From positions 1,364,001-1,428,000 of the forward strand of contig JAPYXD010000753.1 in the NCBI GenBank assembly GCA_030998225.1: a stretch of DNA of 64,000 nucleotides, written 5' to 3'. The first letter of the stretch is position 1, and every line of letters starts with the position of its first letter. A program made the translations under genes and the position numbers. This DNA is from Diplolepis rosae. Taxonomy: Eukaryota > Arthropoda > Insecta > Hymenoptera > Diplolepididae. Below are positions 11,686-22,482 of the stretch, one piece after another. The notes below the pieces were generated by a model. That model was given only the letters and a program-made list of their open reading frames with translations, made no database searches and was not told the origin of the DNA.

Positions 11686-12078
11686 TTAAATAATACTATG
11701 GTAAATTTGATTAATATTCATCATTTCAGTCTTTAAATTTATGGAAATATTAAAATTTTTATTGATATAAATTGATTCAATAATTTTTCTTTTATATTTA
11801 TTGTATTCTCTAGCTAAAATTTTAACGTTATTAAAGTCAAAGAAATGATTATAATCCCAAGAATGTCGAGATAAGCCTGTATTCAAATTTTCAAGTCTAC
11901 AATCTCTCTTATGCTCATAAATTCTATTTTTTAATCTCCTGCCAGTTTCACCAATATAGACTTTATCACATCCAGTGCATTTTATAAGGTAAACTACATT
12001 GGATAGATTTTCAATTTTATCACAATCTTTATTGTTTTTTAACAATTTTCCCAGTGTAGTTATTATTGAAATAGACAT
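11686..12078 (-). CDS. GIY-YIG endonuclease domain of Penelope-like element 1 (frame-shifted from the RT)
   Basis: Reads LSNVVYLIKCTGCDKVYIGE, then TGRRLKNRIYEHK, the GIY-YIG variant with the CxxC pair typical of Penelope-like C-termini. This domain nicks target DNA for insertion. It overlaps the RT frame by about 50 bp, and the real domain starts around 12050. The initial Met of the separate frame is probably not used. Confidence 0.82.
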   Translation of the reverse strand: MSISIITTLGKLLKNNKDCDKIENLSNVVYLIKCTGCDKVYIGETGRRLKNRIYEHKRDCRLENLNTGLSRHSWDYNHFFDFNNVKILAREYNKYKRKIIESIYINKNFNISINLKTEMMNINQIYHSII

Positions 12079-14131
12079 TGATATGGAATTTCTTTAACCC
12101 TCTCCTAAGTCTTTCAGAAAGACCTTGGATGTAAGGTAAAGTAACTTTAATTTCATTTTTTTTGTATTTTTCTAACCATTTCAATTTCTTTTTATCTTTA
12201 GTTGAAGTATTATATATTTCATGAACACGTTCCTTAATGACACTCTCTATCAACATCAGTGGATAACTATTCAATTGTAAAATAACTTTGATTTCATCTA
12301 AATTTTCTTTTCTATATTTGATGTCGCTTAATTTAATACATCTATCAACTAAACCTTTAATTAACCCAACCTTCTGACTAAATAAATGATGAGATTCATA
12401 ATTTAAATAGCAACCAGACGAAGTAGGTTTTTTAAACCAGTTTGTAATTAAAGAACCATCAATATTTTTGATAATCTTTAGTTCTAAGAAGTTTAAGGTA
12501 TTATTTTCTTCATTTTCAAGTGTAAATTTAATAGATTGCTCGATATTGTTAAAAACATCGAAAAACTCTGTAATTTTATCAGTTGGGATAATTGTAAGTA
12601 TATCATCCACATAACGTTTGTAGAGAATAGGTTTAAAAGATAATTTTAATAACGCTCGTTTTTCTACATCTTCCATGACCAAGTTTGATACTAAAGGTGA
12701 TAATGGAGAGCCCATTGGACAACCTGACATCTGTTTATAAAATTTATTATTAAATGAAAAAACTGTGTTATTAAATACAGTTCTAATAGCAATTAAAATC
12801 TCATTTTTAGAAATCCTTGTTAAATTCTTATGTAAATTTAATTTCTCTTCAATACAATCTAAAGCTAAATCTAGAGGTATGTTATCAAATAAAGAGACCA
12901 CATCTAAAGATAGTAATGAATGAGTTGAAGGTACTTTAATATTAGTAATTATATCTTTTAGTTCCCAACTATTTTTGATAAATGAATCAGTATTTCCGGA
13001 AACCGGTTTTAAGATATTAGACAAATATTTAGCCAAATTATAAGTTGGTGATCCAATTGAGGAAACAATCAGTCTCCAGTTCAAACCTGGTTTGTGCACC
13101 TTAGGGAGCGCATAAGCTTTAGCCACTACACTATTATGAGATTTTAATTTATAAGCGACAAACTCATTTATATATCTTTTATTTTCCCATCTAGAAACAA
13201 TGTCATTGCATTTATTTTCAACTGTTGGAACTAAATCAGTTTTGACATTCTTGTATAAATTATTATTTAACAAATTATTTTCTAAAGTCTGATTATAATC
13301 ATTTCTATTTGCTGCCACCATAATATTACCTTTATCAGCTTTAACAAATATCAAATCATTGTGATTCTTTTGAAATTTCACCAAAGTATCAGCAATTTGA
13401 TTATTATTTTTAAACTTATTATTTCTGTTATGGTTCGAAATAATATCAGTTACCGTGCGTCTAATTTTTAACTTATCCTCATCATGGTCTATGTTTTTTA
13501 TGCAGTTTTCAATGCTAGCCACAATATTATTTACCGGAATTTTGTTACTATTATAAGGAATACCAAATTTGTTTCCCAACGCTAAAGATTCAGCAATTTC
13601 ATACGGAATTTGTACATTTGAAACATTTTTAAAACATTTATTAATTCTAAATTGGCTAAGATTAGTATTTCTATTCGAATTTGTATTTCTCAACAATTGA
13701 AATTTCTTGATGCAATTATTTCTTATACTAAATTTCAAATTATGCAACATCATATCTTGTGATTGAAAAAAATTAAATAAGGAATCTTCATTGATATTTC
13801 TAAACAAACGATATTTCAAATAATTAGAATTTTGACCTAATTCATGAATGTTTTCAACAGTATTGTTAATTTCACAATTTAGCAATTTTTTCTGAGTATT
13901 TACAATAGTATTCTGAAATTTAAATGTAACTTTATAATGTAAATTATGAATTTCAAATTTGTTACTAAAATTCTTAATATGTGCTGGAACAAGGCCTTCT
14001 TTCCGACATTTAATAAGAAATGTACGTTGTTCCTTTAAAACGACAAGACGTCTTTGGAATTTCATCCAATTTGTGATGTCACATCTTACGTGGTCTCCAT
14101 ATTTCATCGAAATATATGCAAGATAGCCCAT
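12029..14131 (-). CDS. Penelope-like reverse transcriptase
   Basis: 700-aa ORF starting at 14131. The N-terminal part has RTFLIKCRKEGLVPAHI, as in many Penelope-like proteins. The RT core shows KADKGN (about residue 265), SLDVVSLFDNIP (motif A), CPMGSPLSPLVSNLVMEDVE (motif B) and the catalytic RYVDD (motif C). It copies RNA into DNA at the insertion target. The frame runs out near 12050, just before the endonuclease, which continues in another frame. One small indel therefore probably separates the two domains of a single protein. The long open frame suggests a young copy. Confidence 0.9.
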   Translation of the reverse strand: MGYLAYISMKYGDHVRCDITNWMKFQRRLVVLKEQRTFLIKCRKEGLVPAHIKNFSNKFEIHNLHYKVTFKFQNTIVNTQKKLLNCEINNTVENIHELGQNSNYLKYRLFRNINEDSLFNFFQSQDMMLHNLKFSIRNNCIKKFQLLRNTNSNRNTNLSQFRINKCFKNVSNVQIPYEIAESLALGNKFGIPYNSNKIPVNNIVASIENCIKNIDHDEDKLKIRRTVTDIISNHNRNNKFKNNNQIADTLVKFQKNHNDLIFVKADKGNIMVAANRNDYNQTLENNLLNNNLYKNVKTDLVPTVENKCNDIVSRWENKRYINEFVAYKLKSHNSVVAKAYALPKVHKPGLNWRLIVSSIGSPTYNLAKYLSNILKPVSGNTDSFIKNSWELKDIITNIKVPSTHSLLSLDVVSLFDNIPLDLALDCIEEKLNLHKNLTRISKNEILIAIRTVFNNTVFSFNNKFYKQMSGCPMGSPLSPLVSNLVMEDVEKRALLKLSFKPILYKRYVDDILTIIPTDKITEFFDVFNNIEQSIKFTLENEENNTLNFLELKIIKNIDGSLITNWFKKPTSSGCYLNYESHHLFSQKVGLIKGLVDRCIKLSDIKYRKENLDEIKVILQLNSYPLMLIESVIKERVHEIYNTSTKDKKKLKWLEKYKKNEIKVTLPYIQGLSERLRRGLKKFHINVYFNNNYTGKIVKKQ

Positions 14132-14670
14132 TATTCCAGAACGTTACTGACCTTTAATGTTATTAATTATTAATTTTATTTAATTGACCGTAAGACCGAC
14201 TAAACAATTCCTGTATGACAAAATTTTATTGTGTACAAACAAATATCCTTACCAATAATTGCAATCTTTCTTCCAGGTGAAAAATAATTAAAGAATATTT
14301 GATATTGATGGAGCTTTTTAATTCATGTTTTTAAAGTATTTGACTGATTAAACGGGGATTCGGGATATATCCTTAATTTTACCTTTTCGTCATCTAAAGT
14401 TTATTTGACGAAGTTTATAAGAGAATCTAATTCCACAGATAATCGGAAGAATTAAACAAATAAACACATGTTTAAATTATGTTTCTTGTGATATTTGATG
14501 TACAGAATGATAAAAACGATTAAATTAATCTGTCAAATTTTTTTCATTTATATTCTCCATAAATAATCCTAATCTGCAAAGTTGCAATTGAATAAATTAT
14601 CTTCTCCTCGCGTTTCATGATTAGTTTTAAACAATCATTTAAGTGCAGCAATATTCACGAATATATATGT

Positions 14671-15860
14671 TACGGCGGGGTAAAAGAAGAGGCCTGGTGG
14701 GGTGGGTGGTGATTGTTGGTTGGTGCGAAACGGTGGTCCTCGTTACTGAAACCGGGCAACCCAGATAGCGCCTGGTTAGCGCCCGGATTCAGTCAGGCAC
14801 GTTGCAGGGCGGCTCTTCTTCCTCTACTTCCCTTCCGCTTCTCTTCTTTTGCTTCTTCTTCTTCTTCTTCTTCTTCTTGATTCGCAGCGCGTGAATGGGC
14901 CATGGTTAAAGGTTGGGAGAGTAGGTAAGAGAGAGGGAGATGGAAGACCGCTGAGGATCTTCCAGAGGAGAAGACCTATAGAGATCTTCTGGCTAGGGTG
15001 AGAGATGGAAGACCGTTGTCGATCTTCCAGGGGAGAAGACCTAGGCAGATCTTCTGGCGAGGGAGAGAGATGGAAGACCGCTGTCTATCTTCCAGGGGAG
15101 AAGACCTAGGCAGATCTTCTGGCGAGGGAGAGAGATGGAAGACCGTTGGCGATCTTCCAGGGGAGAAGACCTAGGCAGATCTTCTGGCGAGGGAGAGAGA
15201 TGGAAGACCGTTGACGATCTTCCAGGGGAGAAGACCTAGGCAGATCTTCTGGCGAGGGAGAGAGATGGAAGACCGCTGTCGATCTTCCAGGGGAGAAGAC
15301 CTAGAGAGATCTTCTGGCGAAAGGTAGGGGTTGAAGACCCGGAGGATCTTCAGGCGAGGACTTACCAGGGTTAGAATGATGGTGGTGGCAGCAGAACTCA
15401 GCTTCTTCACAAGTGACTTTATTGCCCAGAGGTTGGGAGCGTAGGCGAGACCTACGCCCCGAATGAATCTGCCAGCGAAACGCGCCCTTTTATCTTGCTT
15501 CTCTCCCTTCGGTGGTTCTGTGGAAGGGGTCGATTTCCCCGATTTTCCTAGTACATTTTCCCTTGCTTGGACGTCTCTTGCACTTTCTAACTTTTTTCTT
15601 AGTTTTTTCTACATAGGGAGTCCCATTGCTGGGCCCTGGTAGTGGGAGAACGTAAGGGTTCTCTAGCCACTCCGTACAAGTGCAAAAGAGAGTACCGAGA
15701 ATCTCCAGTGGAGTGAGAGAGAACGCATGCACAGCGTGTGACTCTCCTCTATGCGCTGGTACTTGGTGCGAGTGCGAGAGAGCGCACCAAGGTATAGGAG
15801 AGACAAGACAATTTTCGTGATTGATTTTAGTCATCGGCTTCATTTAAGCCAAAACTAAAA
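14671..15860. other. GC-rich block, possibly an LTR or LTR fragment, containing a minisatellite
   Basis: Starts TGTTACGGCGGGGTAA, contains (CTT)9 at 14851-14879 and the 65-bp minisatellite. Its composition is unlike the surroundings. A TG start is LTR-like, but no matching end or target duplication was seen. An open frame on the minus strand (15843-15490, 117 aa) matches nothing I know. Confidence 0.35.
14941..15360. repeat. 65-bp minisatellite, six units plus a decayed seventh
   Basis: TGGAAGACCG recurs at 14941, 15006, 15071, 15136, 15201 and 15266, exactly 65 bp apart, and a decayed unit starts at 15331. Each unit holds two short hairpins (GGAAGACC/GATCTTCC and GAAGACCTAGG/GATCTTC). Units 2-6 differ at only a few bases. 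Confidence 0.93.
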
Positions 15861-16209
15861 AGAAGACTAGTAAATAAGTAAGACTTTTTTTTCTGTGGCA
15901 CTTTTATAGGTTTTGGTCACAGCGAAATTAAATAGTTTCTTCTTTTATAGAATCAATTTCTGTATATTATTTATTTTTGTAAATCATGTCAGTGGATTAT
16001 GTCTATGATTAAAAGAATGTTTGACTCACCGTGATATGGGATCTCTACTATATTGACCTTATAAACCTAGCATTATAATTAATTATTTTAATAAAGGAAA
16101 GGATATAGAGTTTGCATATTGCGAATGAGTAGAACTGTTTTTACTTATATGTTTTACAATTTACACATTAGTAACAATCATTTTTATATTTATTAAATTA
16201 TTCAACCTT

Positions 16210-16620
16210 AATGTAAAATTATTACTGCCTTAAGGCTTCGCTGAAAAGCGATATGACAAGCTCTTCTTGTAGACCAGAAATCTATGGACCCGGCCTCCCT
16301 CTTTTTTTCATCTGTTTTACACGCGTTAGAAAAATTTAATATAGTGAATTTCAGATTCTCGTAGGTTTCATAACAGATAGTTGAACATATAATCCATTTA
16401 TTCAAACGAAAATATTAACTTTGCCGCTTAAAAACCACTATATTAATTTCTGATACGTTATCCTTAATTTACAAAGTTGTATTTTTGTAAGGTCACATAT
16501 AACGAGGACTTCATTTAGGCAGAAAATCAAAAAAGGTTCACCCCTGTCGACTGGTGGTTTTCAAGAGCTTTTGCTTAAAGTAAATCATAAAAAAAAAATT
16601 ATATTTTAGTATAATATCTT
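16210..16620. repeat. Interspersed repeat A, mosaic copy
   Basis: Contains CTCGTAGGTTTCATAACAGA, AAAATATTAACTTTGCCGCT and CCACTATATTAATTTCTGAT in one orientation, followed by AGTAAATCATAAAAAA in the opposite one. It is thus a rearranged copy of the family seen at 20.7 and 33.1 kb. Confidence 0.55.
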
Positions 16621-16879
16621 TTCAAAATTAACGTTTTCTAACACGTGCAAAACAAATGAAAGAAAAAAGGGATTCGATGGAAAGAAGGGGGGAGAGATTT
16701 CAGTGGAAATATGGACACAAATATTATTATAATAATACCTTATTTATGTTCAGATATTTAAGTTACATAATGATACATAATTTATAATTGCAAGCATGAA
16801 TTAAAAATTTAATAATCGCTTTTTGCTCGAACTATAACCTGCCTATCTATATATGTGACCTGTCGCGAGGAAAGGGACC

Positions 16880-17565
16880 TTAGCGTGTAAAAATCGATGT
16901 TTTGTTTTTTACAGTTTCTAAAACTACAATATTTGCTCTATCTAATGGTGGTAACAAAATTTTTTTTCGATGTTTCTTTAATTCTTTGACCGCTGCGTTC
17001 AATTTGTTCAGCTGACGACAGTAGACATCCGAATTAATCGTTTGGTTCCTTGGAAGCAGCTCAAAAAATACCTCACCTTTCCAATCCCACCAAATAGACA
17101 TCATAATCTTTTTTTGATGCGATTCAGCTTTCGGTGTTGTTTGCGGTGGTGATTCATTGTGTTTAAAATACAAATCACCAGCGTTCATGCGTTTTGTTGA
17201 ATGAATTTCTTTAAATTCATGTGGAATCCAAGTATCAAGTCTTTCAACGAGTCCAAGACGTTGTATATGACGCTTGATTGTTGATTTTGGTATTTTTAAC
17301 ATTTCTTCAATCTCTCGCACAGTTACATAGCGATCCGTTTGATTATGGCTTTGATTTGGCCATCATCAACTTCATTTGGCCGACCTAAACGTTGCTCATA
17401 TCTGAGTGGAAAATCGCCAGAATTAAATTTATCAAACCAATTTCGACACTGTCTGTCTTTTAAGGCTTCCACACCATACGCATCACGTAAAGTTTTAGCA
17501 GCCTCTGCTGCGTTCTTTCCTTTACGGAAAGAAAAATTCATTGGCTCCACTAAAGTATTCTGCAT
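16880..17565 (-). pseudogene. Mariner transposase, 3'-truncated and frameshifted
   Basis: Starts at 17565 with MQNTLVEPMNFSFRKGKNAA and the HTH unit (LKDRQCRNWFDKFNSGDF, RLGRPNEVDD). A one-base loss near 17325 shifts the frame to REIEEMLKIPKSTIKRHIQ. Later SIWWDWKGEVFFELLPRNQT and INSDVYCRQLNKLNAAV are typical of mariner. The C-terminal catalytic part is missing. Part of a scrambled segment upstream of gene 1. Confidence 0.82.
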
Positions 17566-17849
17566 CTAATGATAAAAAAACAAACGATTTCGTCAAAGAT
17601 TGACCGAGTAATAGCAATGTATGTTCTGTAAAACACTGATTTTCGATCATTTTTGCTGACGAAAAATTGAGTGTTATTAATTTGTATCTAAAAAACTATT
17701 AAGGTTGCATAGAAATTCAAATTCAAATCACGAATTCTACTAAGCGGTATTTTTGTTGTTGTGAATGACCAAACAAAAAAATTTTATCACGATTCTCGTG
17801 TGATTTCCGTGATTTTGAATGCTCGGCGAGTTATTGCTGGTTGCCCTTC

Positions 17850-18070
17850 ATGGCACCTTTTTAATGTCCTCAGATGGTACGTCTGGATACCCGAAATGGA
17901 TGTCACATATTTGACTGTCAAATACAGTTAACGGTAATTGCTAAATACTACCAATGATCATCTATTTTCCTCCGTGTGGAATTTACATTAAGGCTAGGGA
18001 GCCTCTTTTTGACATTATTTTAATGACGCATTCAAAGCGGATTTTTGGCAGAGATATTAGAGAATAAAAG
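17850..18070. other. Inverted piece of array intron 1
   Basis: Reads, in reverse complement, the start of intron 1 of the array genes (phrases AATGTCAAAAAGAGGCTCCC, GATGATCATTGGTAGTATTT and GACATCCATTTCGG, as at 60650-60840). In all other units this segment has the opposite orientation, which marks a local inversion breakpoint. Confidence 0.65.
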
Positions 18071-18683
18071 ATATTAAAAAATCATGACATTGACAGAAGT
18101 CATTCAAAAATATGGTCAAAGACATCTATATGTTAAATCGGCAATTACTCCTGGACAACCCAATACTTGATCATGCATGCATAATTATACATGCATATTA
18201 CTGTTATTTAGTTATTTCCAAATCACAGGTTGATTGGGTCGATATAGTAGAGTTCCGTTATCACGGTGAGTGATACATTTTTCTACTGATCGACATAATC
18301 GGCTGAAAAACGTTCCAACCTATTGCTTTAACTAAAGGCAACTAAAAATTTGATAAGTTGGAATTGAGTAATTAAAATTACCTTATACATTTAACTCAAT
18401 GTATATTAGCGTATTTTGCTTTTGGAATATATATAAATTAATTTCTGGCGAAAGGAAATGAGGTAGAATAGTACATTGTGCAACTAGGAAAAAAAATTTA
18501 TTTTGCGAGTGTGAAGTTTGATGCCCGAGCAAAACGAGGGTAACAACCACACGAGTAAAATAAATGTTTTTCCCATGTTGCACACGATTTACGGGGCAAT
18601 AAAGTCCACTTTATGGCCCGCCAGTAGAAAATAATTTTTATTGAGAAACAATTGAATCTTGAATAATTGTAAATAGTAATTAC

Positions 18684-18741
18684 CTTCAGAGTAAGCAATA
18701 GATAAAAATGAAGAAAGTATTATAGCAGTCACAAGTTTCAT
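18684..18741 (-). CDS. Orphan signal-peptide exon 1 of the array gene family
   Basis: A 58-bp exon starts at ATG (18741) and encodes MKLVTAIILSSFLSIAYSE, a typical secretory signal peptide, ending in phase 1 before GTAATT. It is preceded by the family TATA box (18789-18796). The normal exon-1-proximal intron follows down to about 18240, but no exon 2 is found before 14.6 kb. Instead there is an inverted piece of intron 1 (about 17850-18070), a mariner and a GC-rich insertion. Its own exons 2-5 were apparently deleted. It could splice to gene 1 exon 2 at 10287, giving a chimeric but full-length message. Confidence 0.7.
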
Positions 18742-18788
18742 TTTTTAACCTACAGAAAACTCACTGTGATGAATTTGGGTTACAGTTG

Positions 18789-18796
18789 TATTTATA
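18789..18796 (-). promoter_or_regulatory. TATA box of the orphan exon 1
   Basis: TATAAATA on the minus strand, 48 bp before the ATG, within the context CCTATAAATACAACTG. The same box lies at nearly the same distance before all five exon 1 copies. A likely start (TCACAGTGAG) lies about 25-30 bp downstream. Confidence 0.7.
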
Positions 18797-19639
18797 GGTC
18801 CCAGTACTCACTTAATTATTTGCTGAACACATTGCGTTGTACATACTCGATTACAATCGAGAAAAATAACCGCTGGTCATAAAGTTTTTAAGAACATTGT
18901 CAACTACATATATCACGTCACTATACCCAGGATTTTTCTCAGTGTTGTTTACTCGAATAAAATTTTCTTGTGCACAAACAAATTTCCTTATCATTAATTA
19001 CAATCGTAATCCCAGGTAAAAAATAGTTAAAGAATATTTTAGATTGTTTTGGGTTTTTAATTTATGTATATAATAGTAATAGTAATTTTTAAAATATACG
19101 ATATTAGTTATTTGAGTATTTCTTTATAATGATAGGCTGCACTTGACAAAGCTTATAATTCAATCTGATTCGACAGAAATTCATATAATTATCTTTACAA
19201 TTGTCAAAATGGCGGATCATGAAAAAAAAATCTCATTTTTCGGTTTTTTAAGCAGATAAAAACAATTTTTTTATTATTTGTTTATAACAATTGGAAGCTC
19301 ATCTTGTACCGAACGATAGCGACAAGTCTGCAGATTGTAAAAAACTTTTCCTTTTGTGTTTCAGACGAACAGTTTTTGCAAAATCGTGTGTACCATCAAC
19401 CCACATACTTTTGGAAGGCCTAATTTCGCAGGGGTGCTGTGGCTACAGCATAACACTTATTTCTTAAACTTCGATTTTTTTTTATACTCAAAGGACCAAT
19501 AAAAATTTAAAAAAAAAACCGCATTGGAAAATATTGAATTCTTTTTCTTCTGCAAGATCCCAAAAAACGCCTCGAAAAACGGCGTTTACATGGTAGGACC
19601 CCCTTAAACAATCATTCCTTTTTGATGAAAAAAAAACAC

Positions 19640-20697
19640 AGTGCAAGCTCAGCAATAGCTTGAAAAGTGCTACGGGGACTCTGCTCCATCAAAAACAATC
19701 ATTTGTCGGTGGTATGCTGAGTTTAAACGTGGTCGTATAGACACTGAAGATGCTGAACTCTCCGGCCGGCCAAATAAGGTAGTTACACCGGAAACCATCA
19801 AAAAAAGTCCACCAAATCGTTTTCGAAAACCGTAAATTAAAATTGCGTGAGATAGCTGACACCTTAAAGATATCATACGGTAGTGTGTATGCTATTTTTC
19901 ATGAAAATTTGTCTATGAGAAAGCTGTTGTCAAAGTAGGCGCTGCGTTTGCTCACGGTGGATTAAAAACGACAACGTGTCGTTGATTCCGAGCGCTGTTT
20001 GGAGTTGTTTCACCGAAATAAACCGAATTTTTTGCGTCGGTATGTGACAATAGACGAAACCTGGATCCATCACTACACTCCGGAGTCAAAGCGGTCGTCA
20101 GTCAAGTGGACTGCAGTCGGTAAGAAGCGTCCAAAGCGGCCAAAAACGTAAATGTGGGCCGGTAAGGTTATGGCCTCAGTATTTTGGGATGCTCATGGAG
20201 TTTTGTTCATCGACTACCTTGAAAAAGGTAAGACGATCAATAGCGAACGTTACATTGGCCAATTGATGCGTTTGAAGAACGAAATCGGCGAGAAACGGCT
20301 CTAAATGAAGAAGAAAAAAGTGCTCTTTCACCAAGACAATGCGCCGTGTCACAAGTCGCTCGCTACCATGGTGAAATTGAATGAATTGAGTTTCGAATTG
20401 CTTCCGCACCCACCATATTCACCGGATCTGGCTCGCAGCGATTACTACCTTTTGCAGACCTCAAAAAAATGCTCCAATGAAAGAGATTCTACTCCAACGA
20501 GAAAGTCATCACCGAAACGAACGGTTATTTCGAGGCCAAAGATAAATCGTTCTACAAGAAAGGTATTGCAATGTTAGAGAAGCACTGGACTGATTGTGTT
20601 GCTTTTGAAGGAGACTATGTTGATGAACAAAGTTGAGTTTGGCCAAAAAAATGTGATTTTCCTAGTTAGTCCCGGGACTTATTGATCCACGTGTTAT
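19640..20697 (+). pseudogene. Mariner relic, 5' truncated
   Basis: Plus strand shows HTH remnants (RWYAEFKRGR-like), YVTIDETWIHHYTPESK around 20040-20090, VLFHQDNAPCHKS and LLPHPPYSPDLARSDYYLL at 20320-20460, with several stops and shifts. The 3' end has the terminal sequence TTAGTCCCGGGACTTATTGA, identical in type to the full-length copy at 35421-36716. The 5' terminal repeat is lost. Confidence 0.82.
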
Positions 20698-20699
20698 GT

Positions 20700-21250
20700 A
20701 AATATAGGTAGGATTAGAGGGCTCGAACCCAAAAAGCGATTCTGAAATTTTATTCAAGCGTGGGCGATAAGCGATTATAAATAGTGTAGCATTGCGTACT
20801 TAAATATGTAAATATAAATAAGGTATAATAATAATATTTCTGTGTGTGTGTGTGTTTCCACTGAAACCCCCCTTTTTCTCCGTGCCAAAGCTCTCCCCTC
20901 TATCTTCCTTTTGTTCTGCACGCGTTAGAAAAAGACAAAAGAATTCTTAATTTGAAGCCGTCACTTCTGTAAGTCGAACCTTTTGGTAGTCTGTGATTTT
21001 TCATATAGTGGTTTTCAGGTTCACATATACTTTGTTTACCTTCGCAACTTTGATATGGTGAATTTCAAATTCTCGTAGGCTTTATAACAGTTAGTAAAAC
21101 ATATATTCCATTTATTCGAACGAAAATATTAACTTCGCAGCTTAAAAACCACTATATTAATTTCTGAAAGTAAACCCTGTTTGCTTCATTTTAAAACGAT
21201 ATCATACTAAAATATAATTCATTTTTATGATTTACTCTAACGAAAAGTCT
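20700..21250. repeat. Interspersed repeat A, fullest copy
   Basis: Starts with a tRNA B-box-like GGCTCGAACCC (about 20719). Then follow a GT microsatellite (20841-20855), CTGCACGCGTTAGAAAAAGA, CATATAGTGGTTTTCAG and the shared end ATGATTTACTCTAACGAAA. Related copies lie near 33.1, 46.5 and 57.2 kb. Probably a tRNA-derived retroposon; no ORF. Confidence 0.6.
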
Positions 21251-22249
21251 CCTTATCATTAATAGGTATGCAAACATCATTTAGAATTTTGAAATTGAAG
21301 AACCATAAAGGAGGTAAGGAGAATCTTCGTTGCTACTCTTTAAGATTCTCTAGGGTGCAGAAACGAAAAAATCTGTTCATTGTTTTGAAATTGTGAAAAG
21401 AAAAAATTTTGAACATTTAAATTTTATCTTAACCGATAGATCATTTATAACGTATATATCATTGACACGATATGAAAAGACACTTCCCGGATAAGAACGG
21501 AAAGATAAATGCATCAAACCAGTCCCAGGACTGCTGACTATTAAAACAACAAATTACTTTAAGTTTGAGTAAAAATATAGAAAATCTCGAACAAAACTCA
21601 TGAAAAGGTGACATAATTTCTTGATTTCATATCCACATAAAAAGTTAAAAAAGTTGAGATTATGTCAAATTAAAAAAAAAAATTAACTATCCAATTACCC
21701 TACATTTAATGGCATTTCCCTGGTTGAAAGTATCAACACAAATTATATTGATATGTAAAAACAGTCATTTAAATTTAAAATATAAAATTTAACTGTTGCT
21801 ATGGTTTTTCACAGCTTTTAGTTCTAATCAGTTTTTTTTATTAAATTTAATACTTTTATTAAAACATCACGAAAATAGTACTTTTTATTTTTATTTCGTA
21901 TATAATAAATTAATATTATCGTGCAAGAGAAATGTAGTTAAATATCAAAAAATGTGTATTTTGCTACGTGTTAACAGATTAAAATGATATGCTGTACTTT
22001 ACGAAGCTTATAACACAAATCTATATCACTCCGATAAACTTTAGCTTTAAATGTACAACCATGAGTTAATGAACGTAAAAGTATAGGGTAAATGTAAAAA
22101 AAAAGCAATCAATATTTTGATAAATCAAAACCAATTCATTTGTTGATATTATGACAAAGAATTTATATGATAACATGAAGTTGGGTGATAAGTATGTCAA
22201 AATATACAAATCAGAAAGTGGAGTGAATTTGAATTGCATAATATTATGC

Positions 22250-22473
22250 CACTAAGAGAATTGTTTGTTCTAATGAAACTAACATATCTTTGATATACGG
22301 CGAAAGAAATGATTTTTTTTATACGAATCAATTTTCTTAATTCTGAACAAATCATGTGAAATTGCAAGAACACGATTTGTTCCAAATAAACAAAATTTGA
22401 TTGAAACAAATTTCTTGTTTGACGGTATATTAAAGATATGTTTTCTTGTTTCAAACAAAATGTTCTCTCAGTG
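22250..22473. mobile_element. MITE in the 3' UTR of gene 2
   Basis: 224-bp copy with termini CACTAAGAGAATTGTTTG and TTCTCTCAGTG. It is flanked on both sides by TGC, the clearest target duplication of the five orthologous insertions. It lies just behind the exon 5 stop. Confidence 0.75.
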
Positions 22474-22482
22474 TGCTACCAC

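Larger units (their letters stand above)
11162..14219 (-). mobile_element. Penelope-like retroelement 1, nearly complete
   Basis: 3058 bp flanked by a 13-bp target duplication AAAATTTTATTGT (11149-11161 and 14220-14232), which restores the uninterrupted array sequence. The ends carry inverted copies of a segment with GACCGTAAGACCGACTAAA. The body encodes reverse transcriptase and a GIY-YIG endonuclease on the minus strand. It sits in the 5'-flank block of gene 1. Confidence 0.9.

Noticed and set aside
14941..15360. Regular repeat considered as a CRISPR array
   Set aside because: Units are contiguous 65-mers without unique spacers, in a eukaryotic setting with introns.
15490..15843. 117-codon minus-strand frame in the GC-rich block
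   Set aside because: Locally higher GC lowers stop frequency. No domain, splice context or similarity is recognisable.
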